Source: Marchantia polymorpha subsp. ruderalis
Taxonomy: Eukaryota > Streptophyta > Marchantiopsida > Marchantiales > Marchantiaceae
Length of the DNA: 64,000 nucleotides
Assembly (NCBI GenBank): GCA_037833965.1
Contig: AP031357.1
Location: 6,096,001-6,160,000 of the forward strand
Direction of reading: 5' to 3'
Positions 1 through 11,220 of this stretch are shown piece by piece; position 1 is the first letter of the stretch, and each line of letters begins with the position of its first letter. A model generated the notes under the pieces. It did no database searches and was not told where the DNA came from. It was given only the letters and a program-made list of their open reading frames with translations. Made by a program: the position numbers and the translations under genes.

Positions 1-1440
1 GCCATACGATATTGCGAAACCCAGGACTAAGATGACAATAACGACGAGTGAAGATCTGGTAAGTAGGGGCTGCAGGTAAGGGTACACAGAGCTCCGAACT
101 CTGAGCACACAACGTCGGGAAGAAGAAATTGGTTCTGTACCGTTGGCAACGCCGGCGACGGGCGAGCGTAAGAGTCGACGAGGGAACACAACCATTCCCA
201 ACTTCTCAAAGACACGATGCACATGGTGGGACGAGAACCTCTGGAGTCTATGAAGGTAGCGCCGGAACGAACTCGTCGGGTTCGTGCTGCCGGGGACAAT
301 GGCGGGCGGAGGTATCTCTGGAACAGATATCGTGGAACCCCCTGATTCAGAGGGCATGACTCTGCGATCTTGTCACCCACTTTCTTACTGGCCTCGACCT
401 CGTATACCATTGCTCCACCGGCAGTCATTCAAGAATTGGATCCCCGGCTTCTAACCCGAGCTCACGAAATCATGCACGAACCCGACGATTGACGTCACTC
501 ACTCTGCCCGCCCAGAAACCTAATTCTCTACGAGATAAGTGGAGATACACCGGGCCTCCTCAGCAGCTACATCTCGTGCTGGATCAAAATTCACAGAAAT
601 GCGTACAAATGACAAGCCGTCATAATCACGCTCACAAACCATCTCCCTGCCCTCTCCCTCTCCCTCTCTCTCTCCCTCTGCGTGCGTGCTGGCGTGCCCC
701 GTGACCGCAGCGATCGTACAGTATAAATGTCGCTCACTGGCTTCGCATTGCCAGATTCTTGAACCTACTCTTCGTCCTCGTCCTCGTCCTCGGCGAGAAG
801 CCGCCCGCGGCTGAGAGCGATGGACATGTTGACATGGACAGCGATGCCGGGTCCGCTCAATCGGTCGCTCGCTCGCGCTCTCTGTCAGGCTCGACCATTG
901 CCCACCACCACAGCGTCGAAAAGCCTTCCCTTCGTGGGCCGCGTGTACCGGCGCATTGCAAAACGTCCCGGGCTCGCTCGCTTCGAGTCTGACGGTACCA
1001 CCTGGCGACTTGGTCGGAGCCCTACAGCCCCACCAGAGCTCGAGAGCGCGGGCATGGCGCCCACTTAAATGACGGGCGCCATCTTTCCACCGAAGCTCGG
1101 CACATGATGACCCTCGCCCGGGGGACACACGATCTGACATGCGCCGAGTGCCAGGTAGGCCAAGTTGCACCATACTACGTCGTGCAGTCGAGCGTGGTAC
1201 ATCGCCCACTACCTTCCCTATCTGTCTGCCCCCGCGGTCCGGTCCTACGTTATGGGCGGAAGGTTTCCCCGGCGAGTTTCCAGCGCCAGACCGGATCATC
1301 TGATTGTTTCCGATTCATTGGCCCGCAAGTATGAGCCGACCGGTGCAAAATCCGCTTTGCATTTTGCTCGATCAATTGGGCCGACTGTGAGCTGCACTCG
1401 GTTCCGCGGGGTTTCCTTCTACGGTGTCCATGTGAATGGG
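1..1440. other. GC-rich stretch without a recognised gene
   Basis: No reading frame here resembles a protein family I know. Long frames are open on both strands, as expected from GC-rich, low-complexity DNA. A CT-rich run lies at about 645-680, a short CTCGTC repeat at about 770-793, and a TATA-like TATAAAT at about 722-728 on the + strand. The TATA-like word is not followed by a convincing coding exon, so I treat it as a weak promoter candidate only. Confidence 0.4.
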
Positions 1441-1460
1441 GGACTGCGTACACCACCAGC

Positions 1461-1900
1461 GTCGTCTTGGCACACGCACGCTGACTGACTGACTGACTGA
1501 CTGACGATGCTCCCACATGTGAGTTACTGTACCGATGCAGTGCCAGGGTTCAATTTCGAACGCAGTCGGTGAGTAGTGCTGTGTTCGTAACATTGAGCAA
1601 CTGTGAATATCGCCAGCTCCAACAAGTTCGTCTTGGAACACAATCACTGACCGACGATGCTCTCACTTATGAGTTCCCGAGGCCGTGCTAGGAATTGACG
1701 TGGAGAGGGCAGTCTGTGGGTTCTACTGCGTCCGTCTGGATGGACGTCTGCGTGAACCGCCCAGCCCCACCGACGTCGTCTCAGAACACGGTGACTGAGG
1801 GACCGTCCTCCTCCCACTAACGAGAAACCGAGGCAGTGCCCGGCTTTGATGTGGAACGCAGTCCAGATCTGAGGCCTGCTCCGAGAATATGATACGGCAG
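1461..1900. repeat. Diverged tandem repeat, units about 150-165 bp
   Basis: Three related units can be aligned by eye. The word TCGTCT followed by a GG/AG-AACAC-like word starts at 1462, 1628 and 1776, giving spacings of 166 and 148 bp. After each anchor come a CTGAC/GTGAC word, a CGATGCTC or CGTCCTC word, a CCCAC/CTCAC word, a GCAGTGCC or GCCGTGCT word and a GGAACGCAGT-like word. The units differ by many substitutions and small indels, so the duplication is old. No protein frame is kept across units. Confidence 0.55.
1481..1505. repeat. (GACT)n microsatellite
   Basis: About six copies of GACT in a row, sitting inside the first unit of the larger tandem repeat. The second and third units have only one or two copies of the motif, so the microsatellite expanded after the units split. 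Confidence 0.9.
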
Positions 1901-2688
1901 TGGCTGCACCAGCATTCGTGAGAGGTGTGCATGAAATCTTACACTCCTATATCGGGATTTTGAAACCTTGACGTGAATCATTTCATGCATTCATTTAAAG
2001 AAACACTTCCAGGCCACAGGCTCAAACTCCACGACCTCTTTCGCTACACATTCCACACACATCGACCCAACCTCCGCTGCACTCAGATTCGTACTTCACT
2101 AATTTTGTTGATAATTGAAACACAATCATTACCGGATCTCGTCTATCCTGTTCAGGATTGTGAGCTCACTTTTCTCACTCGTACTTTTGTTCGTTGGCTT
2201 GTTGGTTAGTATTTCCTCTCAGTGCAAAGAGTCGATCTACACAGAGCCTGAAATTTTCAATGACGAAGAGTCAATCTCAATAGCATCATGAGGAGTTAAT
2301 GCGCACAACACATATCATCAGGAGGGGACTAAAAAGCTGAGGCCCTTGAATACCCCTGTGGTATGAGCGGTTCTCTCACATCATAACTTGGTGACATACA
2401 CTGAATACATCATAAAAGAACTGTTAGCTTCAGAGTTTGGCATGCTGACGAAAAGATCCGAAGAGGGGTAAACATTTGTTTTCCTTCCTCGCTATCGCAG
2501 CCTTGCGACCTAAGCGATCGGCCGCATTCATTGAACTCTCCGTCAGGTAGCTCTCCACCTTTCACATTACATTTCATTTTCATGAAAATGAAGGGGTTTC
2601 AAATTTGCTCATCATGTCTGTCGGTTCTAGAGATAAGAACCATACTGGGAATAGAGAAATGTGAAGTTCTTTGACCACCGGCCTCGGC
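1901..2688. other. Intergenic, no gene seen
   Basis: Mixed-composition DNA with no coding exon I can support. The only notable structure is a perfect 20-bp palindrome at 2573-2592. Confidence 0.4.
2573..2592. repeat. Perfect 20-bp palindrome
   Basis: The ten bases TTCATTTTCA are followed directly by their exact reverse complement, with no spacer. It lies about 100 bp beyond the LINE-like relic and may be chance in AT-rich sequence. I see no flanking direct repeat that would make it a transposon end. Confidence 0.6.
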
Positions 2689-2910
2689 CTACCCCTCCAG
2701 ACAACCGTAAGGCGCTTCGGCGTTTAAGACCTGCAGTACATGTGCTGGATGGAACTCGAGAGCTCCATAAGCGCTCCTCAGATCCAAGAGAATACAGCAT
2801 TGAGCTGCGTCATTCATGCTCTTGCGTCTGCTGGCTCCTTCCATGAGAGAGTTCCAGTGGAGTAGTATTTCTCGACCATCGCCTAATCCAAATGCCTCTT
2901 GATTGTCCAA
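2689..2910 (-). mobile_element. LINE-type reverse transcriptase relic
   Basis: The - strand frame reads like the central part of a plant non-LTR retrotransposon reverse transcriptase. It has a stretch of the form NQEAF..GDGREILLHWN, comparable to the family's 'Q.AF..GR.ILDN' block. About 25 residues later comes CILLDLRSAYGALEF, comparable to 'LLLDFEKAYDRVEW', followed by VLQVLNA in the place of 'VL.A.G'. The first catalytic Asp of that block is present (LDL), but the usual AYD is AYG. Only about 70 codons remain and no endonuclease, YADD box or 3' tail was found. It therefore looks like a dead, 5'- and 3'-truncated copy. It ends about 130 bp from the 3' end of the broken gene at 3043. The match is from memory of the family pattern, so it is a moderate call. 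Confidence 0.5.
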
Positions 2911-3042
2911 CCCATCACAGGAGTGGGTTTCAAAAAGGACAGGGCAAAAGATATCAGCAGTAACATTTTATCTCATCTTCCCGTGGGTTCAGAACTTCAA
3001 TCAATCCAGGATTTGAACATGAGTCCTCCACTACAGGAACAG

Positions 3043-5071
3043 TCATCTATGTTGTTCTTTCTTAGGCTGCCCGACAGCTGCCGATGCAGCTGCCGCTACT
3101 GCAGCTGCTGCAGCACCCATCTTTACTCCACCGGCGGCCTTGCACATTGCTGCAGCTTTCGCAACCCCAGCCAGGGCGGCTGCTGCTGCAGCCCGCAGCA
3201 CAACAGTTGGTTTGTAAGCCATGAGCTCGAAGTGTTTCCAACCCTGCCTGGGAGATGATTCTTCGAAACCGTTTGTGCCACTAAAAGTTGCTCCCGACTC
3301 TGCGTCAAAAAACACAAACTATCAATACTCAAGAAATAATACTGATTTTCGTACATCTCTCGCTCGTCCAGTATCCAGCCGCTAGTTCCGCGAGCAATCT
3401 CAAGAAGCTCAACAGTCGTTGGGCCAGCACTGCTGCAGTGAAGGGGAAGGCAGAAAGAACAGCAGGAAAGCTCACAAATGCAGAACAAACGCCGAATATT
3501 TCAGATATCGCCCTTTTCGTAAACTCCTCGTAGGCTTGATGCACGAAGGCCCATACAAAACTTCATCGATCCCGGATGATAACCCAGCTTGGAAACCAGC
3601 AAGATATACAGGGTGCGGCACTACATCAGACTCCAGAGTGTGCGAAGACCTCAGGTAGGAAAGAAACAGCTCTCGCACCCCTTCGTCACCGAAGGCCGTA
3701 GAAATATCGATAAAACGAGAGATTTCAGATCCTGTTTTCGGAGAATGGCTCAAGAGTAAAGACTGTCTGAAGAATTTGATGTCTCATCCCGTTCCTATCA
3801 TACGTGAAGGCTTCGAGTCATGACCTCCAGTAATCACACAACCAAAAACGCTATGAATTTAACAGACCTGAGAGTGCAAGGCCATGTGCTTCGCGCATGG
3901 CAGCAGTTGAACAAAATCAGACAGTCTGACATTCCAATATTTCTCCCTTGTCGTAACTCTCTATAACAGAAAGCCCGGAAGAAAGTTTGACCCTAAAATA
4001 TTCTACTGGGGGTGCACTGCTGGACAGAAAGAAGCAAAATGGATTTGCCCACATCATTCACACCCTAGGATGTAACTCGAGGCCATAAACTTTCAGGAAC
4101 AAGGTCGTTCCTTCTTTCAATCCTATGTAATCAACGCACGGTCGACCAATCACAATTGAACTGATAGGCTGATTCGAGATGAGTGCATCATTCACGGCGA
4201 GTTCTTCCTGCATACTTTTTATTTATCCCTTTAAAGTTACACAATTGAACACTTGAATATATACTACTTTTGCCCGAAAAATATAGTTCTCTCGTTACCC
4301 CGCACCTATTTTTCAGGATACCTGGACCTCAAGAAGGTCCAAACGATTCAGTGAAAAGGCCACTCGAAACGAAAACATCGAATCATCCTCGACATCCCCA
4401 AAAGCGGAGTCTAATCTCCTCCAAACAAACCCGATCGCCGCCCACTTTATTGCATTCCGGATGTTCAACCATTACAAGGTGACTCTGAATCTCACAAAAA
4501 CGCAACACACATTACTGCCGTTCCGCACGAAAGCCCGATCCCAGCGATCATCCTATGTGAATATTTTCAGATGGGTAACGTGAGCCCTTGGAGATTCGCC
4601 ATTCACCACAATCATTCGAGCCTAGGGTAAAAAAGCGATACTCAGCATAATTGTGGCTAATTGAACTCCACGAAGGCCCCGCCCGACGCAGACGAGGCCC
4701 ACTGTCTACGTTTCCTTTCGAATCGACAACGAACCCTTGTTCTTGCGACATTCACCTGGCCCGCATTGCGTGCTCTTCCCTACGCCAACACCTGGGGCGA
4801 CAAGAAGCATCCAAAAACGCGCCAGAGCACGAACACGGTAACGACTAAACGACGTACCTCTCAGATTTCACAATCGCAGATTCGTGAACGCGATGCACCC
4901 ACCACCACCTTACAACACCCTTCAAACGCCCTGTAGCAGAGGCAGCAGCACCAGCACCAGCAGCGGCATCAGCGTGAGCAGATCGGATCCCCGGGGCTGC
5001 GATCAAGAGCCTCGACGGAGCTGTGAGAATTTCTCTCGCACCCGATCTATCCAGATTTGTTGTGCAACCCT
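3043..5071 (-). pseudogene. Frame-disrupted multi-exon plant gene, family not firmly identified
   Basis: The - strand carries a chain of protein-like exons with good splice sites. They are 5071-4858 (alanine-rich, perhaps part of an N-terminal targeting region), about 4444-4322, 4207-4064 (48 codons, with VIGRPCVDYIGLKEGTTLF), 3960-3868 (31 codons, with REKYWNVRLSDFVQLLPCAK), 3766-3476, 3432-3343 and 3299-3043. The junctions from 4322 to 3766 are all phase 0 and join in frame. In the exon from 3766 the frame then meets a stop at 3727-3725, after TVFTLEPFSENRI. Sense continues in another frame (SEISRFIDISTAFGDEG...) to about 3555, then in the first frame again (HQAYEEFTKRAISEIFG). The last part is alanine-rich and ends with a stop at 3045-3043. 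Two 43-nt candidate introns (3475-3433 and 3342-3300) have clean GT-AG ends but do not restore frame together. The simplest reading is a recently decayed gene; assembly indels are the alternative. The protein reminds me weakly of a plastid-type plant family around Arabidopsis AAF. That is memory only, so I give no symbol. Confidence 0.5.
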
Positions 5072-5700
5072 CTGTAAACACCAACCCGCTTCGGGTAAAT
5101 CACGCATCATGGCTCACTCACCTGCGAATCTGCCGACGGAACCAGTGGCCCACACCGAAACCAAATCATCCTGCACGTTCAATCAGGCGGCCATGCCCGA
5201 AACATGACCCCATGATCTCCCCTGCCCGACTGAGCCTGCCATCATTTCAGTTCCCCCTTTCACACTGCTCTTCTTTTTCTCCTCCCTTCCCCCCCTCCGT
5301 CGACGGCATCCCTCCAAGGCTTACTCTCCTTCCACGTTCTGGTCTCATTTTTCGTCTTGGAAAAGGGCTTGCATTCAATCTTGTGACCCCGCGGGCATTT
5401 CCATTTCCATTTCATTCATCAGACCCTTCGGTTTTCCCCTTCTTCCCTTTTACTTGGATGTGCATAGATTAACGGTTCTGGTGGCGGTCGAGGAGTAAGG
5501 CGTTCCCTCTGATGCGCAGATTTTAAAGTGGTGATAATAGATATGGGAGATGCAATGGCAACACAAATTAGCAAAAGTAGGTTTCAGAGTTTTTTCCTTT
5601 TTACCGGCTTGCTCTCACACTGCATCCGAAGCAATAGAGTGCATGATGAATGAATGAAGAGAAGGTCTAAAATAGTGTGCAAACATGCTCACGCTAGGAT
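5072..5700 (-). promoter_or_regulatory. Candidate 5' leader and promoter of the 3-5 kb gene
   Basis: Read on the - strand, 5480-5240 is purine-rich (CT/TTCC-rich on the + strand). This is the same style of leader seen upstream of the kinase gene and the membrane-protein gene in this window. An acceptor-like TTTACAG ends at 5072 on the - strand. A first exon therefore probably lies between about 5100 and 5480, possibly including the two adjacent ATG codons near 5110. I could not fix the transcription start. Confidence 0.3.
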
Positions 5701-8390
5701 GGTATAAAAGCTTCCTTATCTGATGGATGAAAGAGCTTCTTAGAGTTTTTAAATCCTAATTGGTTTTCCAACTTCCAACATTCTCTGTACCCATATGCAT
5801 TTTGGAGAATATACTTACAGTGCATCCTAAGCCTGAAACTGGTCTAAATCAGGACTAAAAGTCCACTTAATCTATTCAAATGTGGACTTGTTTCCAAGAA
5901 ACTGACTATATGACACTCTATGGTGTCAATCACAATACATGTTTTCTTCAGCCCTCAAACTCCTACAAGTTTTTTGCTAGTGCAAAAATACACCGGGACA
6001 GAAACTCCACATAGCAAAATAATTCTGTCAAATGCTTCTCGATGTTGTACTTGTATACCATTAAATTGCAGTATATTTAGAATGTCATCGTCCATAATTC
6101 GCCCACATTATAGCGGACCGTGTTGTTCATCCTAACTATCCGGCAACAGAATAACAGTTCACCACTGTTCATGTCTCATCTACAAAATTAGCAGCAAGAA
6201 CATATTTAGACTCCATGGTATTTGATTTTAGACGTGAACATCTATCTAACCTCCATACATCACAAGTTCACATTACACATGTTCATACATATGATCATGT
6301 GTTATGCGTTGTCCTCATCCTCATCTTTATATTAATGTCTGCAATTCACTAGAATAAAATCTTTTTGTAATTTGTATAAAACTTTGACATGAGAGAATTA
6401 ATACTGAATTGTGCAAATGATTTTCATATCTTGCTGATCCAAGTGAATAGCTGAAAGAAAATCTAACCTGAAGATTCGCACTACATGGACAGCACTCATG
6501 AATGACACCGAGGTAAAGAGCTCAGAAAACTTATTGAATTGACAATAACTGAAAATATAGCATAATATATACGAGAATAACTGATATGTATATAAACCTT
6601 ATATCGTAGAATTTATTCTTTTGACAGGTATTCTTCAGAGGAAATCTGAGTAAAATAAACCTGATGCCCGTATGTCTCTAGATTAATGTTCAAATTGGTA
6701 TATAACAATGCATTTAAAATTATGTTTGATTGTGTCAAATTTATCCTATTTGCTTGATTGATTACCAGCAGACTTTGCACATATTTTTCAATTTCGATAT
6801 TTTCTTGCTAATTATACAAGGTACACTATTAATCGATAGTACTGAAAAAAATCTAAACATTGCATGTTCAGAGGCATTTGTTTAAACAAAACTTTGCACT
6901 TTCCTAAAAGAAATTGAAGTAAATTTATTAGAGAGGACGTGATAATTTTTTTCATTCTGATTCTGTTACTCTACATTCCTCTATATTTCCAATTTTAGAT
7001 GAAAAAAAATAAATTTATAAAAAAATGAGTAACATGAAAAATATACTACGAATTTTAGACCTCGTTGATAAATTAAAACCTTGTTGAAATAATTCAAAAT
7101 TCTTTAACCTATAATATGTAAAAGAATAATTATTCCTAATAATAAATCACTTATTTAAAAAATAAAAAGTTAGGACATTCCAGATTTTTAAGTTAATTTT
7201 GAAAGCTAATATATTATGATTTTTTATAATTTTTAACTCAAGTTTTATTATTTTTTTTATAATAAAATGTGATTTAAAAAATAATTTCTAGGAAAGTTAC
7301 TCTAGAAAGCAAAGAATAAATTTTGATTACAATTTTGTAATATTAAATTGAAGCCAATGTACTTGAATTGGTGTGCAAAGTATAATCAGCACACCAATTC
7401 GCTGTTTTACAGTACGCTCTTAAGTCAAGCAAGACTATGATAATTTTTTTATGCCTGAAGTGAACATTGTAATAATTGAAAATGAATAATCTGTATATGA
7501 TGAATCTTTGATACAGGAAATTTTGATTTTCAGTTCGGTATGCATGCTTTTGTAACTTTTATGTTGCCAAATTCATAAATTACTATTTTCTAAAAATGGT
7601 AACAACTTCTTTATTTTCTGAGTTTTAATCTACTTAAACATTATGCAGCTCAACTATGCAAAACTGTACGTGTCTCATAAAACTGATTATAATGAAACAT
7701 CTTAAAATTGAAGTCTTACAATTTTTTGATATAACAGAAATTTCTTAGCATATGCTATAAATTCAAAACATCGATTATTAGATATTTTTGAGAGAAAAGT
7801 TGAAAACTCTAAAATTTGATGAGGATCTGATTTTTTCTTGTATTTGAGTCTTACTGATTCTTAGGCTTTATGAACAAATGTCATATCGATAGACTTTCTA
7901 AGAACTAAATTCTTATATAACTATACCACTGTAGTATATAAAAATTGAGTTTTTCCCACTCGCTTTTCAATAAGCAAAGGGTGTACCATAGGTGAAGTTG
8001 AACATGTTTTAGGTTGGTGATGATTGAAAACACGTTCAAAATCTTTAAAAAACGAGTGATTTTATGGTTTTACTACTGAAATTTTAAGCGAGTTTTATCT
8101 TTTGATTCCTCAGATATTATTATGCGTAAGGCATTCGAAGTTTGACGTGTTGTGAGGAATGAGGAAGTCGTTTTTCAATGAAATAATGTAATGACCGAAA
8201 AGCACGTTACTGGAACCGTAAGACAGAGGAATGAAGTAGTAAGTCAAGTCTTCAAATGAACAATCCACAGTGCAGCATACAAATACGATATACAGCGTGA
8301 CGAACAAGAAGAATTGTGTACTGTAAACCTAGAGTAGTGAGATTCTTGCTCGAGAGATACATCTAGAGAAGATAGAAGCACCAACCGCAC
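5701..8390. other. AT-rich intergenic DNA
   Basis: From about 6300 to 8300 the sequence is strongly AT-rich, with many A/T homopolymers and stops in all frames. I see no exon, transposase, LTR or RNA gene. A TATAAAAG word lies near 5703 on the + strand but no gene follows it. One clear hairpin is listed separately at 7365-7400. Confidence 0.5.
7365..7400. repeat. 12-bp inverted repeat with 12-nt loop
   Basis: GAATTGGTGTGC at 7365-7376 is matched exactly by GCACACCAATTC at 7389-7400, around a 12-nt AT-rich loop. The arms are less AT-rich than the surrounding DNA. It could be the core of a small MITE, but no target-site duplication was recognised. Confidence 0.7.
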
Positions 8391-8393
8391 CAA

Positions 8394-9068
8394 CTACATC
8401 ACCTCTACTGAAACTGAAATGACCCGTGGCTGGATTTTGGCGTAGTTAGTCCATCCGGTCAGTATTGACTCCGTCGCTGGAAAATCCAGTATTCCGAATG
8501 GTTCCTTCAAGTTTCCTTCATCAGTTTTACCTATTATGTCTACATTGCGGGCCACTGCCTTTGTTTGAAAAAGTATTTCTATGACGCCTTCAAATAAAAG
8601 CAAGGAATAGAGTAGACTTATGTAAGAAGATCTTACAAAAAGTCTTGTTATCTCAATATTACAATATCAGTGATGGTGAATTTGGGTCATCACTCACATG
8701 TTGTCGAAGACAGGTGAGTCTTGAGAGCTAGCTGCAGTGTGAGAATCAAAGAGAGGGTAATGGTGACGAACGTAGTGGAGAGATAAACTGGAGGGAATCG
8801 ACCAGGTTAATGTTGCTGGAACCCATTCTCACGACAAAGTGTGTTGGATTAGAAGGGGAGGATGGATTGTAGATACGATATTTAAGCCCTGCGGTCCCTG
8901 AGGATATGGCAAACGTAATGTGATCTGGCACCCATTTATTGTAAACTCCGTGAAATCTGGGTTGTCGGTTTTAAAGGCAGTAGTAGTAGGGCTACCAAAA
9001 AGTACAAAGAGGTAGTTTTCATCTCCATCAGTAAATTTGTCATAAATATCGTTTTGTTGAATAGACAA
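8394..9068 (-). pseudogene. Possible decayed coding fragment, family unknown
   Basis: In AT-rich surroundings the - strand suddenly shows protein-like frames. From 9068 the frame contains DGDENYLFVLFGSPTTTAF and reaches about 8935. Sense then continues in a second frame (VPDHITFAISSGTAGLKYR, then RMGSSNINLVDSLQF) to about 8775. A strong donor (GTGAGT, intron from 8697) and an acceptor (TTTGAAG, exon from 8587) bound a possible 110-nt intron. The frame 8603-8394 (NLKEPFGILDFPATESILTG) ends in a stop. The frame changes inside what should be one exon, with no splice site at the change. It therefore looks broken, like the gene at 3-5 kb. I do not recognise the family. Confidence 0.3.
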
Positions 9069-9780
9069 GTTTTGTCGGTGTTTATAGGGTCTTAGGAGTT
9101 TTAGATCATTTTTCTAATATTGGTTCCCACTTCTCAGTTATATTATTATACGAAGCACCCAGACAGCGGACTGATCGGAACCGAAGGAGTGAATTGACAG
9201 TTTGTTCTAGTGTGTGCGCGAAGGGCCTCATGACCCTCTCCATCTACTGCACCGTAGTGTGCCTTATCAGAACTACCGTAGAACTGTTATTGCTTCGTTA
9301 TTGTTTCAACGTGATATACGGGCGAGGTACTCCACCGAACTCCGAGAGAGTCAAACTGGGACATGACTACATATATATCTGGTTTAAAAGATCTGCACAT
9401 CAATGGCCCCCACTCCTTAGGTGTTTAACGTTTTTTTTCCTTTGAATCGGATTGTTAGATCGGTTAGAAGTATTAAAATGGTTGCGCACCTCAACGTCCT
9501 TTTGAAATGTTTGTCGAAAAGATATTTCCAATGGAAATATTCAAAACGTCTACCTTCCATTGGCATTCTTCAAAGTCAACATTTAATATGCAAAGCTGTG
9601 TATTCTGAGTGTAGCACATATACGGCTTCTTCGTACCACGTCTATGGCTGATCCCGATATGGACGTCGGAACATCCAAGGTGGAAAAGGGAGAGGCAGAT
9701 GAAGTTCATATCTCTCTACTACAACTTCTTGCACCCTATACGGAGGTGAGGTCACTCGCTGACGTAAATGGACCATCGGA
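9069..9780. other. Intergenic, no gene seen
   Basis: Mixed-composition DNA. The short open frames resemble no family and have no splice or promoter context that I can support. Confidence 0.4.
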
Positions 9781-11220
9781 TTTTTGGTCAAAAGGACGAC
9801 GGGACGAACGAACGAGAGTCTAAAGAACATGACGAAGTGGACTGGAAAGAGCCGAGAGATGAGTGCACTGCCCAGGGAGGAACGGACAGACGGACAGATT
9901 GACGGACGGCCGGAAATGAGCGCGGATCGGATAACAACCGCAGAGGTTGGTTCAATGGATAGCGCTCTGTCAGAGTTAGCGAGCGCGGATACGGCGAGAT
10001 CTGGTGCATTGGATGGTCGGAGGGTGGAGATCGAGCCCGTCCGATATCTGTACTGGCGGATCAGCGAGCGGAAGAAGCGCCTAGCACAACTCGAACGGGG
10101 TTTATTTTTAGCCGGATCGCATGACAGGTTCCCACTAGCGGAGCGAACAGAGTTTCCGGTTCACGTTCAGGAGAGATCGGCTCGTATCCGGGAGCCGATG
10201 CCGAGGCGGACGGTCGTCAGCAGCTCCTGCGAACGATTCGGGAGGTTGCGAGCGGGGCTGGTGTCGGTTGCGTCAGTGACGCGCCAATCTGGGCCACAGC
10301 AGCCACGTCGCTCGCCAATGGGCTGGTCACGAAATGAAGCGTATGAGCTCGGATAGCGAGAATCTGGACCTTCGAATTAAGGATGAATTTGTATATCCGA
10401 ATTTCGAATGACAAGTAAGCCTGAAAACGGACAAGGACTGGTAGTCCGGCGGATAGAAGCCCTTCGAGCCCACCAATTGCCGACGAATTCGCCCTCCACA
10501 TGACACCCTTGAGCGCAATAAATAATTCGGCCATACTGCGCGAGATAAGCATATTCTAAAATATTTGTGGGCTTTGTTGGAGTATGCTGTTTTTTTTTCG
10601 CCGGGGAATAGTGCACTATAGGGCTTTATCGGTACAGATCGAAGGGGGAAAAAAAGGTTTGCGATTCCCAAGCGAGGTTTGGAGACAAAGATTAAGTGTT
10701 GCAGATTCCGCAGGGAGACGACAGGTTGCACACTTATTGAGGTACCGGTACTAAACAGAAAGGCCGGGGTTCGTTTAACACGAGCACGATTTTCTGGCGG
10801 AGCCATAACAGAACCCAAATTGCTCCCTGCGTCATGAGAAACAAGCCGAACTCTGTAAGTCAAACGGGTGTTCGATCGGTCGACTCCGCCGTTGATTCCA
10901 ACCTTTTTTGGAGAAACGAGGTGGAGGAGCGTGCCTGCCAAAAGCTCTTTCCTCATTCACGATAACTTTTGGACATGGCCTCGAAATTTTACATGTGAAC
11001 ATCGCTCTCTCCGAAGACGGAGAGCTTGAGGACGTGACTCTGTTTCCCACGAGCATATCAGCATCATGTGAGCATCTTCCCCGTGCCGTTTTCCATACAT
11101 CGGACGTTGTTGTGGATTTTGGGGGTAATCCCGTGGGCTTTGTTCCAGGGCAAAGCATAGAGCATATTTCTAGGCTTCCGGTTGTTCTTCCACTATGACT
11201 CGAGCCAGCTGATGTTTTGG
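9781..11220. other. GC-rich island with long unassigned open frames
   Basis: Composition changes abruptly near 9780. Three frames stand out: + strand 9784-10356 (TTG start, low complexity), - strand 10956-10327 (ATG start, 209 codons) and + strand 10908-11198. The last has a protein-like hydrophobic pattern (DVVVDFGGNPVGFVPGQ near its end), but the overlapping - strand frame 11158-10832 is open too. I recognise none of them. Opposed open frames in GC-rich DNA are weak evidence, so I call no gene. Confidence 0.35.

Noticed and set aside
520-1299. 259-codon - strand frame
   Set aside because: GC-rich with shifting low-complexity composition; overlapped by open frames on the + strand; no family resemblance.
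9784-10356. 190-codon + strand frame
   Set aside because: Starts at TTG, is rich in Arg/Ser/Glu without any motif, and lies in a GC-rich island with opposed open frames.
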